From positions 806,001 through 870,000 of the forward strand of contig CBDHDJ010000003.1 of the NCBI GenBank assembly GCA_965261645.1: a stretch of 64,000 bases of DNA, read 5' to 3'. This document shows positions 33,523-41,460 of the stretch, in pieces. The stretch is from CBDHDJ01 sp965261645 (lineage in GTDB: Bacteria > Pseudomonadota > Alphaproteobacteria > SHVV01). The position numbers and the translations under genes are program-made. Below the pieces are notes generated by a model, which did not search any database, was not told the origin of the DNA, and worked only from the letters and a program-made list of their open reading frames with translations. Each line of letters starts with the position of its first letter. Within the stretch, counting starts at the first letter, position 1.

Positions 33523-33917
33523 TTAGGTTAGAACCAGCTATTCGTCACGAACCCGACTTGCCCTGGAAGAGTTGGGATGACCCCGAACTCAAAGCTAGGA
33601 GCCCAATTCATTGGAAACTCCTGATCTCAGGAAATCGCACGCCTACTGCTGCGCTTACATTGGGGATCGCAGAACTCCCTCCAGGAGAGACACTGATAAG
33701 CCACACCCATGCCCAATGTGAGACCTATTACGTAATTAGTGGTATTGGCAGTATCGCGGTAGGTGAGATGGTGGATGAGATAGGTCCCGGACCAGCCGTT
33801 TATATACCCTCAAATATTCGGCATTCCACTACGTGTTTCAGCGATGAACCTCTGGTAATCGTTTTCACGTTCCCTTGTGACCAATTCGATGAAGTCGTTT
33901 ATCGCTTCGACGAATAA
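33411..33917 (+). CDS. Cupin-domain protein, 5' end replaced by IS1595 sequence
   Basis: The frame opens with ATG inside the IS1595 end. It reads 37 codons of IS DNA and continues without a stop into a cupin domain (from about 33522). Cupin motif 1 is ISHTHAQCETYYVISG and motif 2 is GPAVYIPSNIRHSTTC, which supply the usual His/Glu/His metal ligands. The natural N-terminus is gone; a TTG at 33558 could also serve as start. Base composition is lower in GC than the core flanks. It lies in the same segment as the betaine-type binding protein. Some cupins are DMSP lyases, but nothing specific shows that here. Confidence 0.55.
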   Translation: MREWEIGTVENIHGALPYIRFAPILALVGVGVYRIGKVRLEPAIRHEPDLPWKSWDDPELKARSPIHWKLLISGNRTPTAALTLGIAELPPGETLISHTHAQCETYYVISGIGSIAVGEMVDEIGPGPAVYIPSNIRHSTTCFSDEPLVIVFTFPCDQFDEVVYRFDE

Positions 33918-34379
33918 TTACCTAACTGGCCACACAGATTTAGCGGACAGGGTTCTGGGGCTATCCCGAAAGAAGACGGAGAGAGAGCCCGCTGAGTTTT
34001 TTTCAATGAATCTATAATTTTCATGTGAATTAAGACCTGGTTCCGCAATAAGGTCTAGAGCTTCGTCAGCGCTCATTAGCTTCAACCTAACTGCGGGCGA
34101 AGACGGCGCCAGGGCGTGGGATAGCTCAGTGCAGTTGCAAGGGACGTGCAGGCTGCTAGGATGGCCGGTGACCGTGAGCTCTGTTGGCTCGACCACCTTA
34201 ATACTGTGCGAAGCAACGGTGGCAGGCAGCCAGCTTTGGTACGAGTTATTGTTGCCGCTGCCACAGTTACCCCGTAGTAGTGTGAAGAGCGCGATGAATC
34301 TAGCACTGATCTCGCAATATAGCTCCAAAGTTGCGCTCTTGTCGAAACAAGAGCCGTTGCATGCTCTAACTAAGCGAGG
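33918..34379. other. Low-GC stretch with no recognisable gene
   Basis: About 460 bp between the cupin frame and the next IS. A 162-codon frame is open on the minus strand (33918-34406), but it has biased, low-complexity composition, enters the IS end and resembles nothing I know. Weak open frames on + look no better. It may be a relic of a gene linked to the cupin or the ABC transporter. The last 14 bases (34366-34379) are a direct repeat of 35794-35807. Confidence 0.4.
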
Positions 34380-34445
34380 TGAGTCGGACCCGATTTCCTT
34401 GGACACAGAATTGGCTTAATCGAAGTGTCCAAGGAGGACCGGAAC

Positions 34446-34856
34446 ATGACCGATAATTTTGATAAGAAAGTTGCTGTTGATGGGCCTGTGGTAAATGCGG
34501 GCGAGCTTGGCTCGTCCCCGTTTTCCCCAGGCCAGGCTTTGCCGGCAGGCCCGCTGGGACTTGGCCAGCGATGGACGGTGGCGCGCAAGCGTGAGGTCGT
34601 TCTGCGGCTTTTGCGTGACGAGCCGGTGCAACTTCTGTCGCGCCAGTTGGGCGTAGAGATCTTCCGGCTCGAGCAGTGGCGTGAGAAAGCGACCGGCGGG
34701 ATCGACGCCTCGCTCAAGCAACGCAAGGGCGATCCGGTGCAGGCGGAACTGGATAGCGCCATGAAGCGGATCGGAGAGTTGACCATGCAGGTGGAACTGC
34801 TGGAGGCCAAGACGGAGACCTTCGGCCCTTTGGGGCGGCGGAGGTCGCGGCGATGA
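34446..34856 (+). CDS. IS3-like transposase OrfA
   Basis: A 136-aa helical DNA-binding subunit: a disordered N-terminus, an HTH around WTVARKREVVLRLLRDEPV and RQLGVEIFRLEQWREKA, then a coiled coil (MKRIGELTMQVELLEAKTE). ATG is preceded by AAGGAGG. Its end overlaps orfB by 4 nt (ATGA). Confidence 0.85.
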   Translation: MTDNFDKKVAVDGPVVNAGELGSSPFSPGQALPAGPLGLGQRWTVARKREVVLRLLRDEPVQLLSRQLGVEIFRLEQWREKATGGIDASLKQRKGDPVQAELDSAMKRIGELTMQVELLEAKTETFGPLGRRRSRR

Positions 34857-35758
34857 GTGCCGCCACCTCGCCCGGCACGGGTCTGGCCTACGGCCTGCGG
34901 CGGGTCTGCGCCGCCTGGGGCATGGCCCGCTCCTCGTTCTACGCCATGACCTCCGGCCAGCACGCCGAGCAGCCGCCGGCAAAGCGTCGGGGACCGAAGC
35001 CCGCGATCTCGGACCAGGCGCTGCTGGTGGCGATCGAAGCCGACCTGGAGGCATCGCCCTGGGAGGGCGAGGGCTACCGCAAGGTCTGGGCTCGGCTTCG
35101 GGTCTGTCGCGACATCCGGGTTGCCCGCAAGCGGGTGCTCCGCCTGATGCGCGAGAACAATCTGCTCTCGCCCCATCGCTGCCGCCGCCGTGGCGGCAAT
35201 CCCCATGACGGTGAGATCATCACTCATGCCCCGAACCTCATGTGGGGCACCGATGGCGTTCGGGTGTTCACGGTGGACGACGGCTGGGGCTGGATCTTCA
35301 CCGCCGTCGAGCATTGGAACGCCGAGTGTGTCGGCTGGCATGTCTGCAAGCGCGGCGACCGCTTCGCCGCCCTGCAGCCGATCTCCATGGGGCTTGCCGG
35401 GCTGTATGGCTCGACCGCGGCCGGCGCGGCTCGGGGGCTGGCCTTGCGGATGGATCACGGCTCCCAGTATCTGTCGGACCACTTCACCAACCAGATCAAG
35501 TTCTGGGGCATCCAGCCGTCCTACGCCTTCGTCGCCGAGCCCCAGACCAACGGCGTCGCCGAGCGGTTCAATCGCACGCTGAAGGAACAGATCATCCATG
35601 GTCGCATCTACCGCAACATCGCGGAGCTGCGGGACGCCGTCCGCGACTTCGTCGAACTCTACAATGCCCAGTGGATCGTCGAAAAGAACGGCTACCTGAG
35701 CCCCGCTCAAGCTCGTCAGGCGTCGCACGCCGCGATCTCAATCAGGCCCGCCGCGTGA
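34853..35758 (+). CDS. IS3-like transposase OrfB (rve-type integrase)
   Basis: A 301-aa DDE integrase. Catalytic landmarks are LMWGTDGVRVFTVDD (Asp), LRMDHGSQYLSDHF (Asp) and TNGVAERFNRTLKEQI (Glu). The N-terminal HTH-like part lies around GLRRVCAAWGMARSSFY. It overlaps orfA and looks intact. Insertion places it about 60 bp upstream of the ABC binding-protein gene, between that gene and any upstream promoter. Confidence 0.87.
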   Translation: MSAATSPGTGLAYGLRRVCAAWGMARSSFYAMTSGQHAEQPPAKRRGPKPAISDQALLVAIEADLEASPWEGEGYRKVWARLRVCRDIRVARKRVLRLMRENNLLSPHRCRRRGGNPHDGEIITHAPNLMWGTDGVRVFTVDDGWGWIFTAVEHWNAECVGWHVCKRGDRFAALQPISMGLAGLYGSTAAGAARGLALRMDHGSQYLSDHFTNQIKFWGIQPSYAFVAEPQTNGVAERFNRTLKEQIIHGRIYRNIAELRDAVRDFVELYNAQWIVEKNGYLSPAQARQASHAAISIRPAA

Positions 35759-35850
35759 GACAAACTTGTGTCCAAGGAACCGGGTGCGCTACACTAACTA
35801 AGCGAGGTGTAGCGTGCTTTTCAAATATGCAAATGCTAGGGAGACAATTT

Positions 35851-36855
35851 ATGAAAAGATTTCTAATCGCTGCGACGGTAGCGGGTATTGCAATGGCAAT
35901 GCCACACGCTGCTTCTGCTGCCTGTGGTTCCATAACCATTGCGGAAATGAACTGGGCATCTGCCGGGTTTATGGCAAACGTTGATAAGATTATATTATCG
36001 AAGGGATACGGTTGTGATGCTGAACTGGTCCCTGGTGATACCATGCCGACGTTCGCGTCCATGGATTCCAAAGGTGAACCAGATGTGGCTCCTGAGGTTT
36101 GGACCAACGCAATGCGTGATCCCTTAAAAAAGGCTTTCGACGAGGGACGGTTGCATTCTGCTAACCCAAACCCGATCACTGGCTTGGGCGAAGGCTGGTG
36201 GATTCCTCCTCATACGGTTGAAAAACACCCAGAGTTGAAGACGGTTTTGGATGTCTTAGATCATCCAGAACTGTTCCCACATTCCGAGGATCCATCGAAG
36301 GGTGCATTCGTCACATGTCCGGCGGGGTGGGGTTGCCAGCTCACCAATGCCAATTTGTTCCGTGCTTTTGACATGGCGAACAAAGGCTGGGTGTTGATTG
36401 ACCCCGGTTCCTCAGCTGGTCTTGACGGGTCCATGGCTAAGGCCGTTGAGCGCGGCGAGAATTGGTTCGGTTATTATTGGTCCCCCACAGCTATGATCGG
36501 CAAGTACAACATGCATAAGCTTGACTTTGGCGTACCGTTTGCTGGATCAGAGAACTGGGATGGCTGTATCGTGAAACCAGAACAGGACTGCGCGGATCCA
36601 AAGCCGTCTTCCTGGACAGTTTCTGAAGTGCAGACCATTATTACAGATGAATTCAAAAAGAAAGGTGGCATGGCCACCGATTACTTAATGGCCCGCGTAT
36701 ATCCTGGTGCCATTATGAATGGTATGCTTGTTTACATGCAGGAAAACCAAGCCGATGGAGCCGATGCGGCTGTGGAATTTCTGCGCGCGCACGAGGATGT
36801 TTGGACACAGTGGGTTCCAGCTGATATTGCCGCGAAGGTAAAAGCTGATCTCTAA
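35851..36855 (+). CDS. ABC transporter substrate-binding protein, glycine-betaine/ProX-OpuAC type
   Basis: A 334-aa periplasmic protein with a signal peptide (1-23, cut after SAA) and an OpuAC domain: ITIAEMNWASAGFMANVDKI, then PDVAPEVWTNAM and GLGEGWWIPPHTVEKHP. Aromatic residues such as Trp in GEGWW and YYWSP would form a cage for quaternary amines. Six cysteines are present. GGGAG precedes ATG 35851. A hairpin and a broken permease gene follow, so uptake cannot work from this locus alone. The IS3-like element just upstream may have cut off the native promoter. GC content is well below the core flanks. Confidence 0.85.
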   Translation: MKRFLIAATVAGIAMAMPHAASAACGSITIAEMNWASAGFMANVDKIILSKGYGCDAELVPGDTMPTFASMDSKGEPDVAPEVWTNAMRDPLKKAFDEGRLHSANPNPITGLGEGWWIPPHTVEKHPELKTVLDVLDHPELFPHSEDPSKGAFVTCPAGWGCQLTNANLFRAFDMANKGWVLIDPGSSAGLDGSMAKAVERGENWFGYYWSPTAMIGKYNMHKLDFGVPFAGSENWDGCIVKPEQDCADPKPSSWTVSEVQTIITDEFKKKGGMATDYLMARVYPGAIMNGMLVYMQENQADGADAAVEFLRAHEDVWTQWVPADIAAKVKADL

Positions 36856-36879
36856 ATAATTCCGGTTAAGGCTTAAGAA

Positions 36880-36911
36880 GGGCCTACTGGCGATCCTTGG
36901 CCAGTAGGCCC
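36880..36911 (+). promoter_or_regulatory. Intercistronic hairpin between binding-protein and permease genes
   Basis: A perfect 12-bp stem (GGGCCTACTGGC with GCCAGTAGGCCC) and 8-nt loop lie 24 bp after the binding-protein stop. No T-run follows. Such hairpins commonly protect the 3' end of binding-protein mRNA and raise its level over the downstream permease. Confidence 0.7.
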
Positions 36912-36941
36912 CTTGCACGTCGGCCATAGACCAACGCACAA

Positions 36942-37293
36942 ATGGACGGTCTTACTGAATTCCCGACAATGGATCGCCAGGGTTTGCGCGAGGTGAAAAA
37001 AGGTATCGATTTTGCCTTTCGTGAATTCTCTCGCGCGTACGCGGATAAATTAGAAACCTTTTTTGAACCATTACCTTTTTTTATGGTTTGGTTCGAAAAG
37101 TTACTGGTAAATACCCCTTGGCCCATAATCATTTTCGCTGTGGCAGCTCTGGCCTGATTTGGCGGACGCAACTGGTTTGTAGTGGCTGGTGCTGTAACCG
37201 CTTTCCTCGTGATCGGATATTTCGGCATGTGGGAAGATACGATGAAGACCCTCGCAATGGTCTCCGTTGCAACGCTCCTGTGCATCACTGTCG
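36942..37293 (+). pseudogene. ProW/OpuAB-type permease, nonsense-mutated and cut by IS256
   Basis: ATG 36942 opens a frame of 71 codons whose C-terminal part starts the first membrane helix (VNTPWPIIIFAVAALA). It then meets TGA at 37155-37157, where the continuing frame (FGGRNWFVVAGAVTAFLVIGYFG) shows that a sense codon, probably TGG, stood there. The homologous frame ends at the IS256 terminus (37294) after only about 115 codons of an expected 280 or more. The rest is not present beyond the IS. The partner ATPase is absent as well. Confidence 0.75.
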
Positions 37294-38320
37294 GAGCTAT
37301 ACCCGAAAGTTGGTGATGGGATGAGATGAGAGCGGCGTATCCTGGCGATGTTGGAGTCGCCATTTTCCACGAAGGAGGGATACGCCATGAGAGAGGATAC
37401 AGTCGTCCAGCTTCGCCAACCAGGATCATTTGAGGACGACCCGCTGACGGAGGTTTTGCGTCTTGGTGCGCGGCGTTTACTTGGGCAAGCGGTGGCGGCG
37501 GAAGTTGCCGGTTTTGTCGAGGCGTATGCGCATCTGACGGACTCGGCCGGCCGCCGTCGGATCGTACGCCACGGGCATTTGCCGGAGCGCGAGATCCAGA
37601 CCGGCATTGGTTGCGGTGCGCTGTCCCAGGGTGCGCGACCGAGGCGCCGGCGAGACGGGGCCGCGGGTTCGCTTCACCTCACGGATCTTGCCTGCCTATC
37701 TCAGGCGCGCCAAGTCGATCGAGGAACTCCTGCCCTGGCTTTATCTGAAGGGCATCTCCACGGGCGATTTCTGCGCGGCGCTTGCGGCGCTCTTGGGGCC
37801 CGAGGCGCCGGGGCTCTCGGCCTCGACCATTGCCCGCCTCAAGGAGGTCTGGCAAGGCGAGCTGGAGCATTGGCAACGGCGCGATCTCTCGGCCAAGCGT
37901 TATGTCTACTTCTGGGCCGACGGCGTCTACTTCTCACCACGGCTCGACCATGACAAGCAATGCATGTGCGTGATCATCGGTGCCGACGAGCTGGGCCGCA
38001 AGGAGCTGCTGGCGATCGCCGACGGCTACCGGGAGAGCGCCCAGTCCTGGCGCGAAGTGCTGCTCGATCTCAAGCGCCGCGGCCTGGCGATTGCGCCCGA
38101 GCTGGCCACCGGCGACGGGGCGCTCGGTTTCTGGAAAGCCTTGCGCGAGGTCTACGGGACGACGCGCGAGCAGCGCTGTTGGGTGCACAAGACCGCCAAC
38201 GTGCTCAACAAGCTCCCGAAGTCCGTCCAGCCACGCGCCAAGCAGCACCTACAGGACATCTGGATGGCCGAGACCCGCGCGGTGGCCGAGAAGGCCTTCG
38301 ACTTCTTCCTCGAAGCCTAT

Positions 38321-39764
38321 CAGCCCGTTGATTAAGTCGGCGCCGTCTGATTCTCTGGTTCCCTGATTTGCAGGGGGATTTGCCGATGGCGATGGGACGG
38401 CAGAAGGATGGTCAGGGGGACCTGATGGTGAGCTGGTCGGAGATGCCGCGCTCTCCGGGTCATGTGTTTTATGACCGCTTGCAGTCGGTGCTGATCGAGG
38501 GCGGCTTCGACGCCTTTGCCGAGGCGAGCTGCCGGCCTTATTACGCGGTCCGGATGGGCGCGCCCTCGGTGCCGCCCGGGCGCTATTTCCGGATGCACCT
38601 GGTGGGCTACTTTGAGGGCATCGACAGCGAGCGCGGTCTGGAGTGGCGCTGCTCGGACTCGCTTTCGCTGCGGGCGTTCCTGCGACTGGGGAGCCGTGAT
38701 CGGGTACCGGACCATTCCTGGCTGTCACGGAGCCGCACGCGCCTGCCCCATGAAGTCCACGCGGCGGTCTTCGACTGGGTTCTGGTGCTGATCGCCGAGG
38801 CGGGGCTGATCAAGGGCGAGCGCATCGGCGTCGATGCCTCGACCATGGAGGCCAACGCGGCGCTGCGGAACATCGTGCGGCGCGACAACGGCGAAGGCTA
38901 CCGGGAGATGCTGGAGCGCCTGGCCCGGGAAAGCGGGGTCGAGACACCCACGGCCGAGGACCTGGCGCGTCTGGACCGGAAGCGCAAGGGCAAGAAGCTT
39001 TCCAACACGGATTGGGTTTCGAAGAGCGACCCCGAGGCCAAGATCACCAAGATGAAGGACGGCACGACGCATCTGGCCTACAAGCCCGAGCACGCGGTGG
39101 ATCTGGACACCGGCGCGGTGGTGGCGGCCGAGCTGCACCCGGCCGATGAGGGCGACACCACGACGCTTTCCAAGACCCTGGCGAAGGCCGAGGCAAACCT
39201 CGAGGCGGTGGATGCGGCACCGACATCGGAGGACCCGGCCGAATGCGTCGCCGACAAAGGTTATCACTCACGGGCGGTCTTGAGGGCTCTGAACGACAGT
39301 CCCTGGAAGACCCGGATCGCGGCGCCCAAGCAGACCGGCTTTTCGCGCTGGCACGGTGATGAGGCGGCGCGGCGCGCGGTCACCAATAACCGTGCGCGGC
39401 TCAAGTCCGGGGTCGCCCGCGAGGCCTTCAAGCTGCGCGCCGAGATCGTCGAGCGCTGCTTTGCCCACAACCTCGATCGTGGCGGCATGCGACGAACCTG
39501 GCTGCGCGGGCGAGAGAATGTGCACAAGCGATACCTGCTCCACGTCGCCGGCCACAATCTATCGTTACTGATGCGCCAGCTCATCGGCGCCGGCACCCCG
39601 CGGGAGGCCGTGGCGGGCGGATATGGCGGTATTTTCGTTCTGCTCACGCCCACCGGGGCCATGCTGGTGGCACGGGGGGGCTCGCAAAGCGGCCAGACGG
39701 CTTTCGCCGCCGCATTCCTCATCTGGGAGTGAGAGCCGGAAAAAGCCACTTAATCAACGGGCTG
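38321..39764 (+). mobile_element. IS5-like (IS1182-type) element, copy 1
   Basis: A complete 1,444-bp element bounded by the perfect 17-bp inverted repeat CAGCCCGTTGATTAAGT and flanked by the 4-bp duplication CTAT (38317-38320, 39765-39768), inside IS256 copy 2. Four more copies lie at 41461, 42909, 48175 and 48660, all in the opposite orientation. Confidence 0.93.
38368..39732 (+). CDS. IS5/IS1182-type transposase
   Basis: A 454-aa DDE transposase with an N-terminal DUF772-like region (YFRMHLVGYFEGIDSERGL, then SLRAFLRLGSRDRVPDHSW). The catalytic core has IGVDASTMEANAALR (Asp), VADKGYHSRAVL (Asp) and AEIVERCFAHNLDRGG (Glu) in the DDE_Tnp_1 arrangement. The start may be an internal Met (codon 7 or 9). 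The frame is intact. Confidence 0.9.
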   Translation: MQGDLPMAMGRQKDGQGDLMVSWSEMPRSPGHVFYDRLQSVLIEGGFDAFAEASCRPYYAVRMGAPSVPPGRYFRMHLVGYFEGIDSERGLEWRCSDSLSLRAFLRLGSRDRVPDHSWLSRSRTRLPHEVHAAVFDWVLVLIAEAGLIKGERIGVDASTMEANAALRNIVRRDNGEGYREMLERLARESGVETPTAEDLARLDRKRKGKKLSNTDWVSKSDPEAKITKMKDGTTHLAYKPEHAVDLDTGAVVAAELHPADEGDTTTLSKTLAKAEANLEAVDAAPTSEDPAECVADKGYHSRAVLRALNDSPWKTRIAAPKQTGFSRWHGDEAARRAVTNNRARLKSGVAREAFKLRAEIVERCFAHNLDRGGMRRTWLRGRENVHKRYLLHVAGHNLSLLMRQLIGAGTPREAVAGGYGGIFVLLTPTGAMLVARGGSQSGQTAFAAAFLIWE

Positions 39765-40426
39765 CTATGGCCCCAAGTACGACAAAGCGGTGGCCTGCCT
39801 GGCCAAGGACCGCGACGTGTTGCTCGCCTTCTACGACTTCCCGGCCGAGCACTGGAAGCACATTCGCACCACCAATCCCATCGAAAGCACCTTTGCGACC
39901 GTGCGCCTCAGGACCACCAAGACCAAGGGCTGCCTCAGCCGCATGACGGCGCTCACCATGGTCTTCAAGCTGTGCCAGTCGGCCAGCAAGAAGTGGCGTC
40001 GCCTGGACGCCTCGCACCAGATCGCCGACATCATTCAAGGCGTCAAATTCAAGGACGGAGAAAAGCTAACCGAACGCGCCGCCTGAAACCTGCGTCACCA
40101 ACTTTTGACAATAGCTCCCCCAATCACAGAAAGTATTGCTGGCAACCTGTCCGACAACTATCAATATACTGTTCTGACTCGACAAGCACCTAGAAGTTTT
40201 CACTGCCTCCGGCACGATACCGTAGCACTTCTACATAAACTGTAGTTACGAAATTGGTACAGATTCCGTTTGGCTTCCCCCTGTTGTTTCGTATCCTTTT
40301 TTTCTATGTCATCCTTACGGCAACCGCTACTGGCCCCCTTCTATTAAATCGAAGCTTGAATACAATCGATCGTCCTACTTCTAGCTGATCATAAGTATCG
40401 TCTTCTAAAGAACTATAATGTGCAAA

Positions 40427-41456
40427 GGCTTATCCCTGAGCGTCCGGGACCACGAAATGTGGTGACGTGGGGCGAGGGTCGTGATGGAACATAATGTGAA
40501 CATCATGACCCTCGGGATGCCCAGAAATGACCGACTTCCCCCGTTCCCTGTTGGAGTTTCAACAGCGTTTTCCAGACGAAGAAGCCTGCGCCGCCTACCT
40601 GGCCATCTTGCGCTGGCCGGCAGGCTTCGTCTGTCCGGCCTGCGGCAGCAGCCGGGGGTGGGCGCTCGCGACCAAGGCATACACCCATGAATGCGCCGAC
40701 TGTCGCAAGCAGACCTCGGTGACGGCCGGTACGGTGATGCACGGCTCCAAGCTGGCGCTGATCGCGTGGTTCTGGGCCGCCTATCTGATGGCCACGCACT
40801 CCAACGGGATCTCGGCGCTGCAACTCCAGAAGCAGCTCGGCCTGGGTTCCTACAAGACCGCATGGTTGCTCGCCACCAAGCTGCGCCGGGCCATGGTCGC
40901 ACCAGAGCGCATGCCGCTGGCGGGCCTGGTCGAAGTGGACGAAAGCCTGATCGCCTGCCGCTCCAAGGATGAACCGCCGAGCGGCGGCGGTCGGCGCAGC
41001 CACCAAGGCAAGTTGTTGGTCGCCGGCGCTGTCGAGGTCGGCGAGGGTGGGCCCGGCCGGATCCGCCTGGCGCGGATCGAGGACTTCTCCGCCGACAGCC
41101 TGCACGCCTTCCTGGGCGCCAACCTCGCCCCCGGCGCCACGGCCAGGACCGACGGCTGGGCCGGCTACCCCGGCGCGTCCGGCATCACACACGACCCGCA
41201 CGTCGTCGGAAACATGGCCGCCCATATGGTCCTGCCCTGGGTTCATCGCGTCTTCGCCAACCTCAAGACCTGGGCGCTGGGCGTCTACCACGGCCTCCGA
41301 CGCCAACACCTGCAATCCTACCTCGACGAGTTCGTCTTCCGCTTCAACCGGCGCCGAACCCGCCACGCAGCATTCCGCTCCATCCTCGGCATCGGCGTCG
41401 CAATCAAGCCGCCTACCTACAAGATGTTGATCGCACCGGAGCTACCGGGATAAGCC
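40427..41456 (+). mobile_element. IS1595-family element (second type)
   Basis: About 1,030 bp with inverted ends GGCTTATCCC. The flanking target sequence TAATGTGCAAA appears at 40416-40426 and again at 46920-46930, beyond two IS5-like copies that landed at this element's right tip. Thus the element, its tip insertions and their nested guests sit in one original target site. Confidence 0.82.
40527..41453 (+). CDS. IS1595-family transposase
   Basis: A 308-aa protein with an N-terminal zinc ribbon (CPACGSSRGW, then CADCRKQTS) and an ISXO2-like DDE core: LVEVDESLIACRSK, TDGWAGYPG and NLKTWALGVYHGLRRQHLQSYLDEFVFRFNRR-type end split over the last 60 residues. It is distantly related to the transposase at 51321. 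The frame is complete. Confidence 0.9.
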   Translation: MTDFPRSLLEFQQRFPDEEACAAYLAILRWPAGFVCPACGSSRGWALATKAYTHECADCRKQTSVTAGTVMHGSKLALIAWFWAAYLMATHSNGISALQLQKQLGLGSYKTAWLLATKLRRAMVAPERMPLAGLVEVDESLIACRSKDEPPSGGGRRSHQGKLLVAGAVEVGEGGPGRIRLARIEDFSADSLHAFLGANLAPGATARTDGWAGYPGASGITHDPHVVGNMAAHMVLPWVHRVFANLKTWALGVYHGLRRQHLQSYLDEFVFRFNRRRTRHAAFRSILGIGVAIKPPTYKMLIAPELPG

Positions 41457-41460
41457 TTAA

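Larger units (their letters stand above)
34380..35793 (+). mobile_element. Two-ORF IS3-like element
   Basis: About 1,414 bp. The imperfect ends are TGAGTCGGACCCGATTTCC (left) and TGTAGCGCACCCGGTTCC (right, inward), both running into TTGGACACA. It is flanked by an exact 14-bp direct repeat CTAACTAAGCGAGG (34366-34379, 35794-35807). This is longer than the 3-5 bp usual for IS3, and the right repeat is itself followed by TGTAGCG, which mimics the IS end. The precise boundary is therefore uncertain by a few bases. Confidence 0.75.
37387..40086 (+). pseudogene. IS256 transposase, frameshifted and disrupted
   Basis: It matches the intact 418-aa enzyme at 14821 except for two lesions. A 5-bp deletion near codon 75 shifts the frame: the first frame ends in nonsense, and the correct frame resumes at about 37607. 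The IS5-like insertion after the EAY codons (38320) separates the C-terminal third (39769-40086), which holds the catalytic Glu segment. It cannot yield active protein. Confidence 0.88.
37294..40117 (+). mobile_element. IS256-family element, copy 2, interrupted by an IS5-like element
   Basis: It has the same ends as the copy at 14728. Without the nested element and its 4-bp duplication it measures 1,376 bp, five less than copy 1, owing to deletion of CCGGT near 37610. Its left flank (permease gene) and right flank (40118 onward) share no 9-bp repeat, so DNA next to one end has been lost or exchanged since insertion. Confidence 0.9.

Noticed and set aside
33918..34406. A 162-codon minus-strand frame between the cupin frame and the IS3-like element
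   Set aside because: It reads into the IS end, has no recognisable domain or ribosome site and unusual composition; kept only as unexplained DNA.
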